This document shows, in pieces, positions 1 through 8,046 of a stretch of DNA of 55,946 nucleotides (positions are counted from its first letter, which is position 1; the number at the start of each line of letters is the position of its first letter). The DNA lies in assembly GCA_016839585.1 (NCBI GenBank), contig JAEOTZ010000045.1, positions 1 to 55,946 of the forward strand, in the 5' to 3' direction. The notes under the pieces were generated by a model. It saw only the letters and a list, made by a program, of their open reading frames with translations. It made no database searches and was not told where the DNA came from. This stretch comes from Promethearchaeota archaeon (GTDB lineage: Archaea > Asgardarchaeota > Lokiarchaeia > Sigyniarchaeales > SOKP01). The translations under genes were made by a program, and so were the position numbers.

Positions 1-102
1 TCGCCAAGTTAAGGGTATTAAATCTTCTGCATTAGCAAAACCTGCTTTTTCTAAAATTTTAGCATATTTTTCGCCAACACCCTCAATTTCTATAATTTTC
101 AT
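1..102 (-). CDS. Partial DUF4332/helix-hairpin-helix protein (N-terminal 34 codons)
   Basis: Only the first 34 codons lie in the window; the gene continues off the left end. The reading frame begins at an ATG (100-102 on the complement) and gives MKIIEIEGVGEKYAKILEKA followed by GFANAEDL. That is the GhGxxYAxxLxxAGhxTxEDL pattern of DUF4332 and related helix-hairpin-helix repeats, which bind nucleic acid without sequence specificity. A good Shine-Dalgarno sequence sits seven bases upstream, which is unusual here because most genes have none. The gene is divergent from the CBS-domain gene. The function of the whole protein cannot be judged from this piece. Confidence 0.7.
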   Translation of the reverse strand, partial: MKIIEIEGVGEKYAKILEKAGFANAEDLIPLTWR

Positions 103-110
103 GTTTTTTG

Positions 111-116
111 CTCCTT
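111..116 (-). promoter_or_regulatory. Shine-Dalgarno site AAGGAG
   Basis: The complement reads AAGGAG seven bases before the ATG of the partial helix-hairpin-helix gene. It fixes that start and shows that this genome uses SD-led initiation for at least some genes. Confidence 0.7.
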
Positions 117-248
117 AATTTTTTAAATTTTATTTTTAATTTTTATGTTAAATATTGTATGTTCTTTTTTAATATTTTACTCAATAAAAAATTAAATTAA
201 TTTATTTTATTGAAATATAGCAATTTTAACGATAGATTTATTAATTGA

Positions 249-1091
249 ATGCGATTAAATACAATCATGGAAGAAGTTAATGAGAGCTCTGCTGTTGCTG
301 GGGAGATTATGACTCCTAACGTTATAATGCTTGATACTAACTCTACTTTTAAAGATGTAATAGAAAAATTGCATAAACATAATATATCGGCAGTTTTTAT
401 TGAAGACGTTGTTAAAGGCGAATATTTTATAATTACCAAGACTGATGTTATCAATTTCCTTAATACGGGAGGGGTGTTTGAGCAAAATCTTTCAGACATT
501 TCAGTCAAAGATATAATGCAAGGACCAGTAGATATGCTAGATATTGATATATCCATTGATACTATCATCAGATATATGATTGAACATAATTTCAAGCGAG
601 TTTTAATTTCAAAAGGTGATAAACCAGCAGGTGTTGTTTCTACTCGAGATATAATGACATGGAACAATACTTACTTTAAACCTGCTAAACCTCAAATTCT
701 AATTTTCATGGATAATATTAATAGTGCATTTATAGCAAAACACATCTATAGGGATAATATTGATGATGAAATAGACAAGGATTTAATTGACGTGTATGGA
801 GGGGCTTTAAGTTCTATTTCAGCGATAACAGATGAAGTCATCAAAAAGTCGGGAACTATGCGTCAATTGCTTAAAGATAAACGATCCATCCTTTTTGAAC
901 CACACAAGGGAATTACGGGGATATTAATCAGCGATTATAATTCCATTGAACTACGGCGCAAATTGCAGATTGCTACCAAAAAATTTTATGAAACACATTC
1001 AAACATCATCGATTCTAACTATAAAGAGGAGGAAGGAGTTAATAAAGATCTAAATATTGACCCTGTGGTTCCTATTTTCAAAGAAGATTAA
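249..1091 (+). CDS. CBS-pair protein with C-terminal longin-like domain
   Basis: 280 aa, soluble. Residues about 15-140 form two CBS motifs: the first begins AGEIMTPNVIML, the second VKDIMQGPVDML and ends GVVSTRDIM. A CBS pair usually binds an adenine nucleotide and regulates its partner. From about residue 150 to 255 there is a second domain with the order strand (QILIFMD), strand, long helix, strands, strand (GILISDY), helix. I read this as the profilin-like longin/Roadblock type also seen in the large surface proteins of this window. The tail is acidic and probably disordered. The start is an ATG at 249; a second ATG at 267 is also possible. No SD is visible, so a leaderless message is likely. 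The CBS call is secure; the C-terminal domain is inference. Confidence 0.82.
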   Translation: MRLNTIMEEVNESSAVAGEIMTPNVIMLDTNSTFKDVIEKLHKHNISAVFIEDVVKGEYFIITKTDVINFLNTGGVFEQNLSDISVKDIMQGPVDMLDIDISIDTIIRYMIEHNFKRVLISKGDKPAGVVSTRDIMTWNNTYFKPAKPQILIFMDNINSAFIAKHIYRDNIDDEIDKDLIDVYGGALSSISAITDEVIKKSGTMRQLLKDKRSILFEPHKGITGILISDYNSIELRRKLQIATKKFYETHSNIIDSNYKEEEGVNKDLNIDPVVPIFKED

Positions 1092-1146
1092 AGTATTGCA
1101 AAATAAGATTGATTAGCATTGTATTAATTTTCTTTTAATAAACAAT

Positions 1147-2409
1147 CTAATTCTCAAAGCTTTTTATATTGGGTGAGACCATGCTTTTTCTACTATCGAA
1201 TCCAAACTTAAGAACCTTAAAACTCAATAAGAATGGGATTATGCTTAAAAAACTTAGTGTTAAACCGAACAATGTAGTATTTGAAAGTGAAAGTAAAATC
1301 CCCCCAATAATAGGTCCTAAAATTTGAGACATATTATCTAAAGAAGTACTTATTCCCATTATTTTACCCTGATTTCGAAAATCAACTGAACGACTAACAA
1401 ATCCAATAGTTATTCCTCTTGAAGTTGCTCCACTGAAACTTATATAAAAGAGTATTATAAGAAGTTGCCAAACTTCAAATACGAATCCTAAAAGAAAATA
1501 ACTTAATATATAGCTTCCAAGGCCTATCATCGCTGTTTTGGGATCACCGACATTATTTCTAATTCTATTAAAAAAGAAGGCTCTGAAAACAACTTGGAAG
1601 ATTCCCATGGCTGAAAGAAGTAATCCAATAGTTTGAGCATTTAAGCTTAGTCTAATATCACCAAAAAGACTAAAGGTGGTTTGAAAAACCCCAGCAGCAA
1701 CAGCTAGAAAGCTATATTGCAATAAAAGTGTAATAGTTTGCTTATTTTTCCAAATGGAAGGTGTAATTATCTCATTATTTTTATTAATGATTCTATTATG
1801 ACTTAAATCAGGATTTTTAACAATTTCAGTTAAATTATTTGTTTTAATAGGTAATGATTCTTTTAGATAAACTGCAGTGATAATAATCGTAAAACTTGCT
1901 AAAACACTTGATAAAATTCCAGGTCCCATAATACCAAATGCTGATAAAAATCCACCAGCAGCAGGTCCAACTAAAAATGCTAATGTGAATGCGATGCCAA
2001 TATTAGTCATTTGTTTAGGTCTTTCTTTTGGAGGTATAATATCACCTATAACTGCCCTGGAAATTGGGAATTGACCACCAAATATCCCATCGACTATTCG
2101 TGCAATAAAAAGCATTTGTATATTTCGTGAAAAAGTTAAAATTATAAACCCTGCTAAAGTTCCTACTTGTGATATTAATAATAAAGGCTTTCTACCATAC
2201 TTATCACTTAATTTCCCTAAGATTGGTCCGAAAAAGAATCCAAATATAGCATTAGAACTAAGTAATAGCCCAATAATTAAGGGAGAACTATTATATTCTT
2301 TCATAAAAAAGGGTAAATATGGTAATATAATACTAAAACCTAAAATATCAACAAATACAGCGACCCATAAAGGTGTTAATCTTGGGTATTGCATAAAACT
2401 CTTTTTCAT
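1147..2409 (-). CDS. MFS transporter, TetA/drug-efflux type
   Basis: 420 aa, with about 12 hydrophobic segments in two halves. The MFS motif A, GKLSDKYGRKPLLL, follows helix 2. Motif-C-like glycine-rich sequence (GPAAGGFLSAFG) marks helix 5, as in proton-driven efflux pumps of the TetA/multidrug group. It would sit in the cytoplasmic membrane and export a small hydrophobic compound. The substrate cannot be told from sequence. The gene is divergent from the methyltransferase at 2563 across a 153-bp spacer. The protein ends in a short hydrophilic tail. Family membership is secure. Confidence 0.88.
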   Translation of the reverse strand: MKKSFMQYPRLTPLWVAVFVDILGFSIILPYLPFFMKEYNSSPLIIGLLLSSNAIFGFFFGPILGKLSDKYGRKPLLLISQVGTLAGFIILTFSRNIQMLFIARIVDGIFGGQFPISRAVIGDIIPPKERPKQMTNIGIAFTLAFLVGPAAGGFLSAFGIMGPGILSSVLASFTIIITAVYLKESLPIKTNNLTEIVKNPDLSHNRIINKNNEIITPSIWKNKQTITLLLQYSFLAVAAGVFQTTFSLFGDIRLSLNAQTIGLLLSAMGIFQVVFRAFFFNRIRNNVGDPKTAMIGLGSYILSYFLLGFVFEVWQLLIILFYISFSGATSRGITIGFVSRSVDFRNQGKIMGISTSLDNMSQILGPIIGGILLSLSNTTLFGLTLSFLSIIPFLLSFKVLKFGFDSRKSMVSPNIKSFEN

Positions 2410-2562
2410 ATCTTTTCAAAATAGGTTAGAAATTATAAGGATTTAGTTGATATATTATTCATATTCTTACAATCTCTCAATATTCATACAGTAAAAGATC
2501 AAGATTTTATTTTTAATTATAAACAACAATTAGATAAAAGAAATTTTCTATATTATTATCAA

Positions 2563-3168
2563 ATGACTGAAGTATCAGAATTAGTAGAAAAAGGATATGA
2601 TAAAATCGCAAGAGATTATTATACCCACAGGGATTTGAACAAATTTAATAGTGAATTAGATAAATTTATTTCATTACTTCCTAAAAATGCACATGTGTTA
2701 GATGTGGGTTGTGGAGCAGGTATACCAACAGCTAAATACTTAGTTCAAAGAAATATAGATGTAACTGGTATAGACATTTCAGATGTGATGATAAACATGG
2801 CAAAGAAGAATGTCCCGAACGCAAATTTTTTTAAAATAGATATGAATAATTTAAAATTTGATGAAAATACATTCGATGGTATTATCTCTGTTTATGCTCT
2901 TTTTCATGTACCCAAAAAAAACCATCCCTCCATATTTAAACAATTTTATAATATCTTGAAGCCAGGGGGAATTTTATTAATTAATACTGGCGTATCTGAA
3001 TCAGAGGGGATTAATGATTTTTTTGGAGCTCCAATGTTTTGGAGTAATCATGACCCGCAAATTACATTACACCTAGTAAAGGAAGCAGGATTTTTAATTA
3101 TTTTTGAGGGTGTCTTAGTTAGAGGAGGGGAATTTCAATATTGGGTCTTTGGAAAAAAAAACTTTTAG
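2563..3168 (+). CDS. Class I SAM-dependent methyltransferase
   Basis: 201 aa with the Rossmann-type methyltransferase core. Motif I is VLDVGCGAGIPTAKYL (residues about 45-60), followed by the acidic end of strand 2 in VTGIDISDVMI, motif II in FDGIISVYALFHV, and the post-strand-4 LKPGGILLIN. The length and the N-terminal GYDKIARDYY are those of UbiE/Methyltransf_11-type small-molecule enzymes. The substrate is unknown. The gene lies 40 bp before the Staygreen-type gene on the same strand, so they may be co-transcribed. Fold secure, role not. Confidence 0.87.
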   Translation: MTEVSELVEKGYDKIARDYYTHRDLNKFNSELDKFISLLPKNAHVLDVGCGAGIPTAKYLVQRNIDVTGIDISDVMINMAKKNVPNANFFKIDMNNLKFDENTFDGIISVYALFHVPKKNHPSIFKQFYNILKPGGILLINTGVSESEGINDFFGAPMFWSNHDPQITLHLVKEAGFLIIFEGVLVRGGEFQYWVFGKKNF

Positions 3169-3207
3169 AATAAATCAAATTTTAATTAATTCTTGGTAAT
3201 AGAACTT

Positions 3208-3675
3208 ATGTCATCTTTAAATAGAGAAAAATTGCATACAAACTGTAGAGAATCTTTAGAGAAAGACAAAGATTTCATTCCTCGGAAATATACACTCACT
3301 CATTCAGATTCCACAGGAGAATTATATTTGACAATAGATTGTGATTATGATTACAATCAGATCTCAGGATTTTATACTCGTTTTATGAGGGATGAGATTT
3401 TAGCAGAATGGCAAAGAATTGATGATAAGGAGGAATTGCATGTATATGCACATGTTAGTGGCGGGTTAGTTTTTGGATGGGCCGCATTAAGATATAGAAT
3501 TTTTAAACATCATATGCCAACGGTGCTACAAACTATTAGAGAGGGAGATACTCAATTGTTTGAGATTTTTCCAGTACTTGACAATGCTCCTATATTTGTG
3601 TATTTTTTATCAAAAAATAAAAAATATAATAAAATTGAAAATTATGGAACTTTAAAAGATTATAAGCTAAATTAA
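3208..3675 (+). CDS. Staygreen (SGR)-family protein
   Basis: 155 aa from the ATG at 3208; a TTG at 3193 would add five residues. The sequence carries the Staygreen-family landmarks: YTLTHSDSTGELYLTI, then RDEILAEW, LHVYAHVSGG, the RYRIFKHHMPTVLQTI helix, GDTQLFEIFPVLDNAPI and VYFLSK. Plant SGR proteins remove Mg from chlorophyll a. Prokaryotic homologues occur in non-photosynthetic organisms, where the natural substrate is unclear; some bacterial ones have Mg-dechelatase activity in vitro. Nothing in this window makes or uses chlorophyll, so the role here is open. It follows a methyltransferase by 39 bp. Confidence 0.75.
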   Translation: MSSLNREKLHTNCRESLEKDKDFIPRKYTLTHSDSTGELYLTIDCDYDYNQISGFYTRFMRDEILAEWQRIDDKEELHVYAHVSGGLVFGWAALRYRIFKHHMPTVLQTIREGDTQLFEIFPVLDNAPIFVYFLSKNKKYNKIENYGTLKDYKLN

Positions 3676-3816
3676 TTCAAAATCTTAAAAAAAATTATAT
3701 AGCAAAATTTTTTTAAAAATTTTCAAAAATCCAAAAGAATTATTTCAATTCTAATTTTTTTTTGAAAAAGGATAAAGCGATTTAAATTATTAATAACTAT
3801 TTGTTCTTATTAATAA

Positions 3817-3826
3817 TATATAAAAG
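3817..3826 (+). promoter_or_regulatory. TATA box of the pseudo-GTPase gene
   Basis: ATATATAAAA lies about 55 bases before the ATG at 3881. A start of transcription about 25 bases downstream would leave a leader of roughly 30 nt, which contains a GAAAGGA stretch that could serve as a weak SD. Confidence 0.5.
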
Positions 3827-3880
3827 AGAAACAAATAATAATTAGTCAAATTTTTGAATTCTTAAAAGAAAGGAAACACA

Positions 3881-4627
3881 ATGACAGTCATCACTTATAA
3901 AGTAGTTTTCGATGGTCGGATTGATGATAACTTAAAAAATGAGATTGACAACGGATTTTTAGAGGAAGTAATTGATGATGCACAAACTAAGGTAGTTATA
4001 GGAGTAGATTTTTATTCTAAAGATTTTAATCTATATGGTAAAGGGATAAGAGCTCAAGTTTGGATCTTAAGTCAAGATCAAATGTTTAAGACAATAAAGG
4101 CTATGTATTACAAGGGTGCGAATCTTGTTATATATGTGAAATCTGATAATTCATCTACTGTTGAAAAATTAATAGATTCTTTTAAAAATGCTAAGATTAA
4201 TCCAAATAATATAATTTTAATAGAGTCTACAGAAGATTTTACTGAAGCTTTTTTTGAATATGCAATTGTAATTACTTTGTATCATGATGGATTAATAAGT
4301 TCTAGTACGTTCAGAGAGAAAAAAGTTGTTTATGAGAAAGGGAATAACCCAAAATTTACAGTTTTAAGTGATTATTTAGAATCAGAGGAATATGAAATTA
4401 AAAATTTGAAAGATTTACTATTAAGAAAAGAGGAGGAAATTGAAGAATTAAGAAAGCTAGTTAAATTTAAAGATAAACAAATAAGCAATTTAAAAGATTC
4501 CCTCCAATCGAAAGATAAACTCATAAGATCACAAATTAACGAAATGAAAATTATTGCAAATTCTGTAAAGATTAAAGAAAAAGAACTTGAGGATCTACGA
4601 AAAGAATTAAAGCTTAAAAATAAGTAA
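3881..4627 (+). CDS. Rab/Ras-like pseudo-GTPase fused to a C-terminal coiled coil
   Basis: 248 aa. Residues 1-135 follow the small-GTPase fold. TYKVVFDG (5-12) is strand 1. IGVDFYSKDFNLYGKGI (40-56) matches the Rab switch-I/strand 2-3 region TIGVDF...dGk.I. AQVWILSQDQMFKTI (58-72) matches the LQIWDTAGQERFRTI block. YYKGANLVIYV (76-86) matches the YYRGAhgIIvVY block. The nucleotide-binding residues are gone: no GxxxxGK[S/T] follows strand 1, DTAGQ is replaced by ILSQD, and NKxD is replaced by IEST. It should therefore not bind or hydrolyse GTP in the usual way. Residues about 165-247 are a charged heptad-like coiled coil, a likely partner-binding or dimerisation arm. A Roadblock/LC7 gene follows 225 bp downstream. 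It is probably cytoplasmic, since no membrane segment or prenylation motif is seen. Confidence 0.8.
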   Translation: MTVITYKVVFDGRIDDNLKNEIDNGFLEEVIDDAQTKVVIGVDFYSKDFNLYGKGIRAQVWILSQDQMFKTIKAMYYKGANLVIYVKSDNSSTVEKLIDSFKNAKINPNNIILIESTEDFTEAFFEYAIVITLYHDGLISSSTFREKKVVYEKGNNPKFTVLSDYLESEEYEIKNLKDLLLRKEEEIEELRKLVKFKDKQISNLKDSLQSKDKLIRSQINEMKIIANSVKIKEKELEDLRKELKLKNK

Positions 4628-4852
4628 ATAAATGATTTAAAGAATTCGAAAACATAACTCGGTATTTTTCCTTAATTATTTTAAAATTATTATTTTTATA
4701 TCTAATCAACAAAATAATATAAAATTATAGTACATATTATCTGGGCAATATGATTATTAAAAAATGATGAATGTATTGATTATTACATATTTAAAGACTT
4801 ACATAAAATTGATTCAATTATTAATTAAGTAGCTAAATAGTTATACACACTC

Positions 4853-5260
4853 ATGGAATTAAATGGTTATATAGAGGATCCAAAGGTTAATGATGAGGAT
4901 CTTGGGAAAAATTTAGAAGCGTTATTGCATATGTTTTTAATTAAAAATCCAAATATTAATGCCGCAGCAGTAATCACTACTGAGGGCCTCCCAATTATTT
5001 CTGCTATTTCTCATCGTTTAGATGAAACAAGAATCGCGGCCATGTCAGCTACACTACTTTCTTTGGCAGAAAGGGCTATAAAAGAAATGGAGAGAGGAGA
5101 TTTCAATGAACTTTTTATTAAGGGAACAGAAGGATACTTAATATTAGTACAGGCAGGACCTCATGCTGTTTTAATGCTTTCTACAAACATAGATGTTCAA
5201 CTTGGATTATTATTTTTTGAGTGTGAAAGAATATGCGAAAAGATTGCATTCCTAATATGA
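4853..5260 (+). CDS. Roadblock/LC7-domain protein
   Basis: 135 aa, a single Roadblock/LC7 domain with a short N-terminal extension. The order is helix (LEALLHMFLIKNP), strand (NAAAVITTEGLPIIS), long helix (ETRIAAMSATLLSLAERAI), strands (FNELFIKGTEGYLILVQAG, AVLMLST) and a final helix. This is the MglB/LC7 arrangement. Members dimerise and bind or regulate small GTPases, and Asgard archaea carry many of them. The pseudo-Rab protein upstream is a natural candidate partner (inference). The nitroreductase gene begins 39 bp downstream on the same strand. Confidence 0.88.
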   Translation: MELNGYIEDPKVNDEDLGKNLEALLHMFLIKNPNINAAAVITTEGLPIISAISHRLDETRIAAMSATLLSLAERAIKEMERGDFNELFIKGTEGYLILVQAGPHAVLMLSTNIDVQLGLLFFECERICEKIAFLI

Positions 5261-5299
5261 TTTAACAAACTTATTATTATTTCTATATTAATCATTATT

Positions 5300-6169
5300 A
5301 TGATCTTCTCTAAACCAATAACAGAAATCATAAAAGAGCGTACTTCATGGAGAACCTATTCTCCTATACCAATCGAAAAAGATAAGGAAGAACGTTTAAA
5401 AGAAATACTTACCCTTAAAAATTTCTCAAGCCCGTTTAGTAAGATTTCTGGTAAATGTCGATTTGAACTCATTAGTGTACCTGAGTTTGAACCAAATGAA
5501 AAGAAAAAGTTAGGAACGTATGGATTAATCTCAGGAGCTCAAGAATTCATAGTGGGCGCTACTGAAAAATCAAAATATAACCTTGAAAACTATGGTTATT
5601 TAATGGAATCGATTATTTTAGCTGCTACTGATATGGGACTAGGTACGTGTTGGTTAGGGGGAACCTTCAATCGCAGTTTGTTTTCTGCAAAAATTAATTG
5701 TAATTCAAATGAAATAGTTCCAGCAATTTCTCCTATAGGATATACTCCAGAAAATCGCAGCTTTAAAGAAAAAGTAATCCGTAAGTTTGCCAAGGCAAAA
5801 GATCGATATCAATGGGATAAACTCTTTTTCAATGATAATTTTAATACACCTCTCAACCAAGAAGAAGCTGGAAAGTATGTTCCTCTGCTTGAAATGGTTC
5901 GCCTTGGTCCTTCTGCTGGAAATAAACAGCCATGGAGAATTGTTAAAGAATCAGATAATAATATTTACCATTTCTATGTAAAAAGTTCGAAAAGTAAGTT
6001 TGGTATTAAATATAGTATGTTTATACACCTCGATATAGGAATTGCAATTTGCCATTTTGACCTAACTGCTAGGAAACTTGAAATTGGAGGAAATTGGGAA
6101 TTCCTCCAACCAAAAGTTAATGAAATCGAAGGATTAGATTATATTATATCTTGGAATGGCTCTCCCTGA
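5300..6169 (+). CDS. Nitroreductase-family protein (TM1586-like duplicated fold)
   Basis: 289 aa. The opening ITEIIKERTSWRTYSPIPI and two half-domain repeats fit the TM1586-type putative nitroreductase family (Pfam 'Putative TM nitroreductase'), in which one chain carries both halves of the FMN-binding fold. The repeats are seen in TDMGLGTCWLGGTFNRS for the first half and VRLGPSAGNKQPWRI for the second. The latter is the usual FMN-contacting R.aPSaxN.QPw motif. The electron acceptor is unknown. It sits 39 bp behind the Roadblock gene and may share its transcript. It is one of three nitroreductase-type genes in the window. Confidence 0.8.
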   Translation: MIFSKPITEIIKERTSWRTYSPIPIEKDKEERLKEILTLKNFSSPFSKISGKCRFELISVPEFEPNEKKKLGTYGLISGAQEFIVGATEKSKYNLENYGYLMESIILAATDMGLGTCWLGGTFNRSLFSAKINCNSNEIVPAISPIGYTPENRSFKEKVIRKFAKAKDRYQWDKLFFNDNFNTPLNQEEAGKYVPLLEMVRLGPSAGNKQPWRIVKESDNNIYHFYVKSSKSKFGIKYSMFIHLDIGIAICHFDLTARKLEIGGNWEFLQPKVNEIEGLDYIISWNGSP

Positions 6170-6261
6170 GAATTTTTAATACAATATTAAAAATCTAATA
6201 TAAATATATCTTATAAACCATTTTTAACTATATCAGCACAAGAAGTTATTGTTTTTTGAAT

Positions 6262-6807
6262 ATGAAAAATTTTTCAAATTATTGGAATGCAATATCCTTT
6301 GCATTTATTAAACATGGCAACCTAAAACGAAAGGCTAAGAATGTCCCTTATGTCATTCATCCAATTCGAGTTACTTCAATTTTAAGAGCAACTGGTTTTA
6401 ACGAATTTGAACATGAAGATCTGATGATCGCAGCGTTATTTCATGATTTAGTTGAAGATACTGACACCAGTTTGAAAGAAATTGAAACTCAATTTGGAAA
6501 ATCAGTTTCCCTAATTGTTGCTGAACTTACTAAACCTGATGGGGCTATAGGTAGTAAAAAAGAAAAATGGCTTGAAAATTTTATAGAAAAATCAAAAGAA
6601 GCAAAAATAATTAAAATGGCTGACAGAATAGATAATCTTATGGAAAAGGGAGATATTTGGACTGAAGAAAAACAGAAATTATATGCTGAACAAGCGAAAA
6701 AAATTTTAAAATCTTGTGGTGATGCTAACAAAAAATTAGCTGATAGGTTAGACTATGAAATCAAAAGGGTTTTAGAAACTTATGCTCTTTCAAAGTTCGA
6801 AAAGTAA
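6262..6807 (+). CDS. HD-domain hydrolase of the RelA/SpoT-MESH1 type
   Basis: 181 aa from the ATG at 6262; a TTG at 6256 is possible. The HD metal site is complete: H in YVIHPIRV (about residue 33), HDLVEDT (H61-D62 and the following E-D), and D in KMADRIDNL. This spacing and the VEDT segment are those of (p)ppGpp hydrolases and their small alarmone hydrolase relatives. No synthetase, TGS or ACT domain is present. The likely reaction is Mn-dependent removal of a 3' phosphate or pyrophosphate from a nucleotide; the exact substrate is unproven. It lies alone between converging neighbours. Confidence 0.83.
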   Translation: MKNFSNYWNAISFAFIKHGNLKRKAKNVPYVIHPIRVTSILRATGFNEFEHEDLMIAALFHDLVEDTDTSLKEIETQFGKSVSLIVAELTKPDGAIGSKKEKWLENFIEKSKEAKIIKMADRIDNLMEKGDIWTEEKQKLYAEQAKKILKSCGDANKKLADRLDYEIKRVLETYALSKFEK

Positions 6808-6965
6808 AAATTTAAAAAAAAAAAGTAAAAATTAATATTAGTCTTTTCTTTTCTTTCTAAACCAGGGCAAAACTGTTTTAAGGATTAATTTTTTACATTG
6901 TGCATAATTAGACTTAAAACTTTTAATTCTTAGCAATTTCAGAGCTTATATAATAAAAATTAATT

Positions 6966-6974
6966 AAAAAAAAA
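6966..6974 (-). terminator. T-tract terminator of the ARPP-1/HTH operon
   Basis: Nine consecutive T on the complement, 36 bases beyond the stop of the leftward ARPP-1-type gene. This is the simple U-tract expected of archaeal termination. No hairpin is visible. Confidence 0.4.
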
Positions 6975-7009
6975 TAGGAATTAATTATATCAGATCTCTA
7001 ATTCTTAAA

Positions 7010-8044
7010 TTATACAAACCGCTGGTCAATTACTGTTTGAAATTGTATATTTGAGCGTGGTTGATTTTGATAACCTCCTCTTTTTGAGACTAAGTAAAAC
7101 TGTGCCATGGTTTTATCATGAACTAAGGTAATTCCGCGCCATTTATTATTGTTAGAATTGAATTCGACTACGTTTCCGAGACCAACTCCTTCTCTTATTG
7201 AGAATTCAAATTTTAAACTATTTAAAATCTTAATAAGTTCATCATGATATTCCTTTATTTCTTTTTTCTGTGGTTTGTCTTTAAATCTTAAGGCTTCAAT
7301 TGAAAAGGCTTTAAGAATATCATTACTCATATATTTCCATGCCTCAGAGTTAGCATAAAATTCAATTCCGGTAAATTCCCCGTTTATAAACACAGCAATT
7401 CCACACTGATTTTCTACATTCTTGAAATTATTGACCATCTTTTCTGTTTGTTTTTCAGATTCCTGTGTCATTTCAAGATAACTTTGAGTAGGAGCAACAG
7501 CAATGTCGTAATTCATTTCAACTCTATGGGACTGGATCTCATCCCAAACTGCACCCTGACCTGCTGCTGAAATTGCCTCAAATGCAACATTAGGGTGCAG
7601 TCGTGTATTTGAAGACTTAAACCCTCGTCCCTTCTTATAACTCCATCGTGATTGTTCTACACATTTTGCGGGGATTTTATATTTCTGAGTAGGATTTCCA
7701 GGATTTTGCTTGACGATAGATTGTTTTCCTCCGACGGGTAATAAAATTGGTTCCCAGATTGTTCTATCTTGTTTTCCACCGTGAACGGTCATTCCGAATG
7801 GAATTAATATCTGTTTATCACTTTTATTTATAACTTCTAATTCGCCAACTGCATCAGTTTCAACAATTTCTATTAATTCTAATTCTTCAGCTTCTTTTAT
7901 TGTAATAAATTCAATAAATTTATCATCCTGAACTATAATAGGGATAACAGTCATATTTCTATAAACTTGAGGAGATTCTAACTTAAGAAAACCTAATGGA
8001 TTTTTAAACATAGATTCTACAATTTGAATACTTTCATTTTTCAA
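7010..8044 (-). CDS. ARPP-1-type protein (ARG and rhodanese-phosphatase-associated domain)
   Basis: 344 aa, soluble. The layout matches ARPP-1 proteins: an early VYRNMTVIPIIVQD strand pair, FITIKEAEEL, then the conserved block ILIPFGMTVHGGKQDRTIW, then IPAKCVEQSRW and the aromatic/basic segment after it. ARPP-1 domains are found beside ADP-ribosylglycohydrolases and phosphatases. Their biochemical role is not established. The second half contains a further alpha/beta region. The gene follows the HTH regulator with a two-base gap, so the pair forms one operon. That operon is probably controlled by the HTH protein through the palindromes at 8492-8521 (inference). Confidence 0.72.
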   Translation of the reverse strand: MKNESIQIVESMFKNPLGFLKLESPQVYRNMTVIPIIVQDDKFIEFITIKEAEELELIEIVETDAVGELEVINKSDKQILIPFGMTVHGGKQDRTIWEPILLPVGGKQSIVKQNPGNPTQKYKIPAKCVEQSRWSYKKGRGFKSSNTRLHPNVAFEAISAAGQGAVWDEIQSHRVEMNYDIAVAPTQSYLEMTQESEKQTEKMVNNFKNVENQCGIAVFINGEFTGIEFYANSEAWKYMSNDILKAFSIEALRFKDKPQKKEIKEYHDELIKILNSLKFEFSIREGVGLGNVVEFNSNNNKWRGITLVHDKTMAQFYLVSKRGGYQNQPRSNIQFQTVIDQRFV

Positions 8045-8046
8045 AC

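Noticed and set aside
4760-4852. AATGATGA at 4762-4769 as the C box of a C/D guide RNA
   Set aside because: No D box (CTGA) or C'/D' pair follows within a suitable distance; probably chance in AT-rich DNA.
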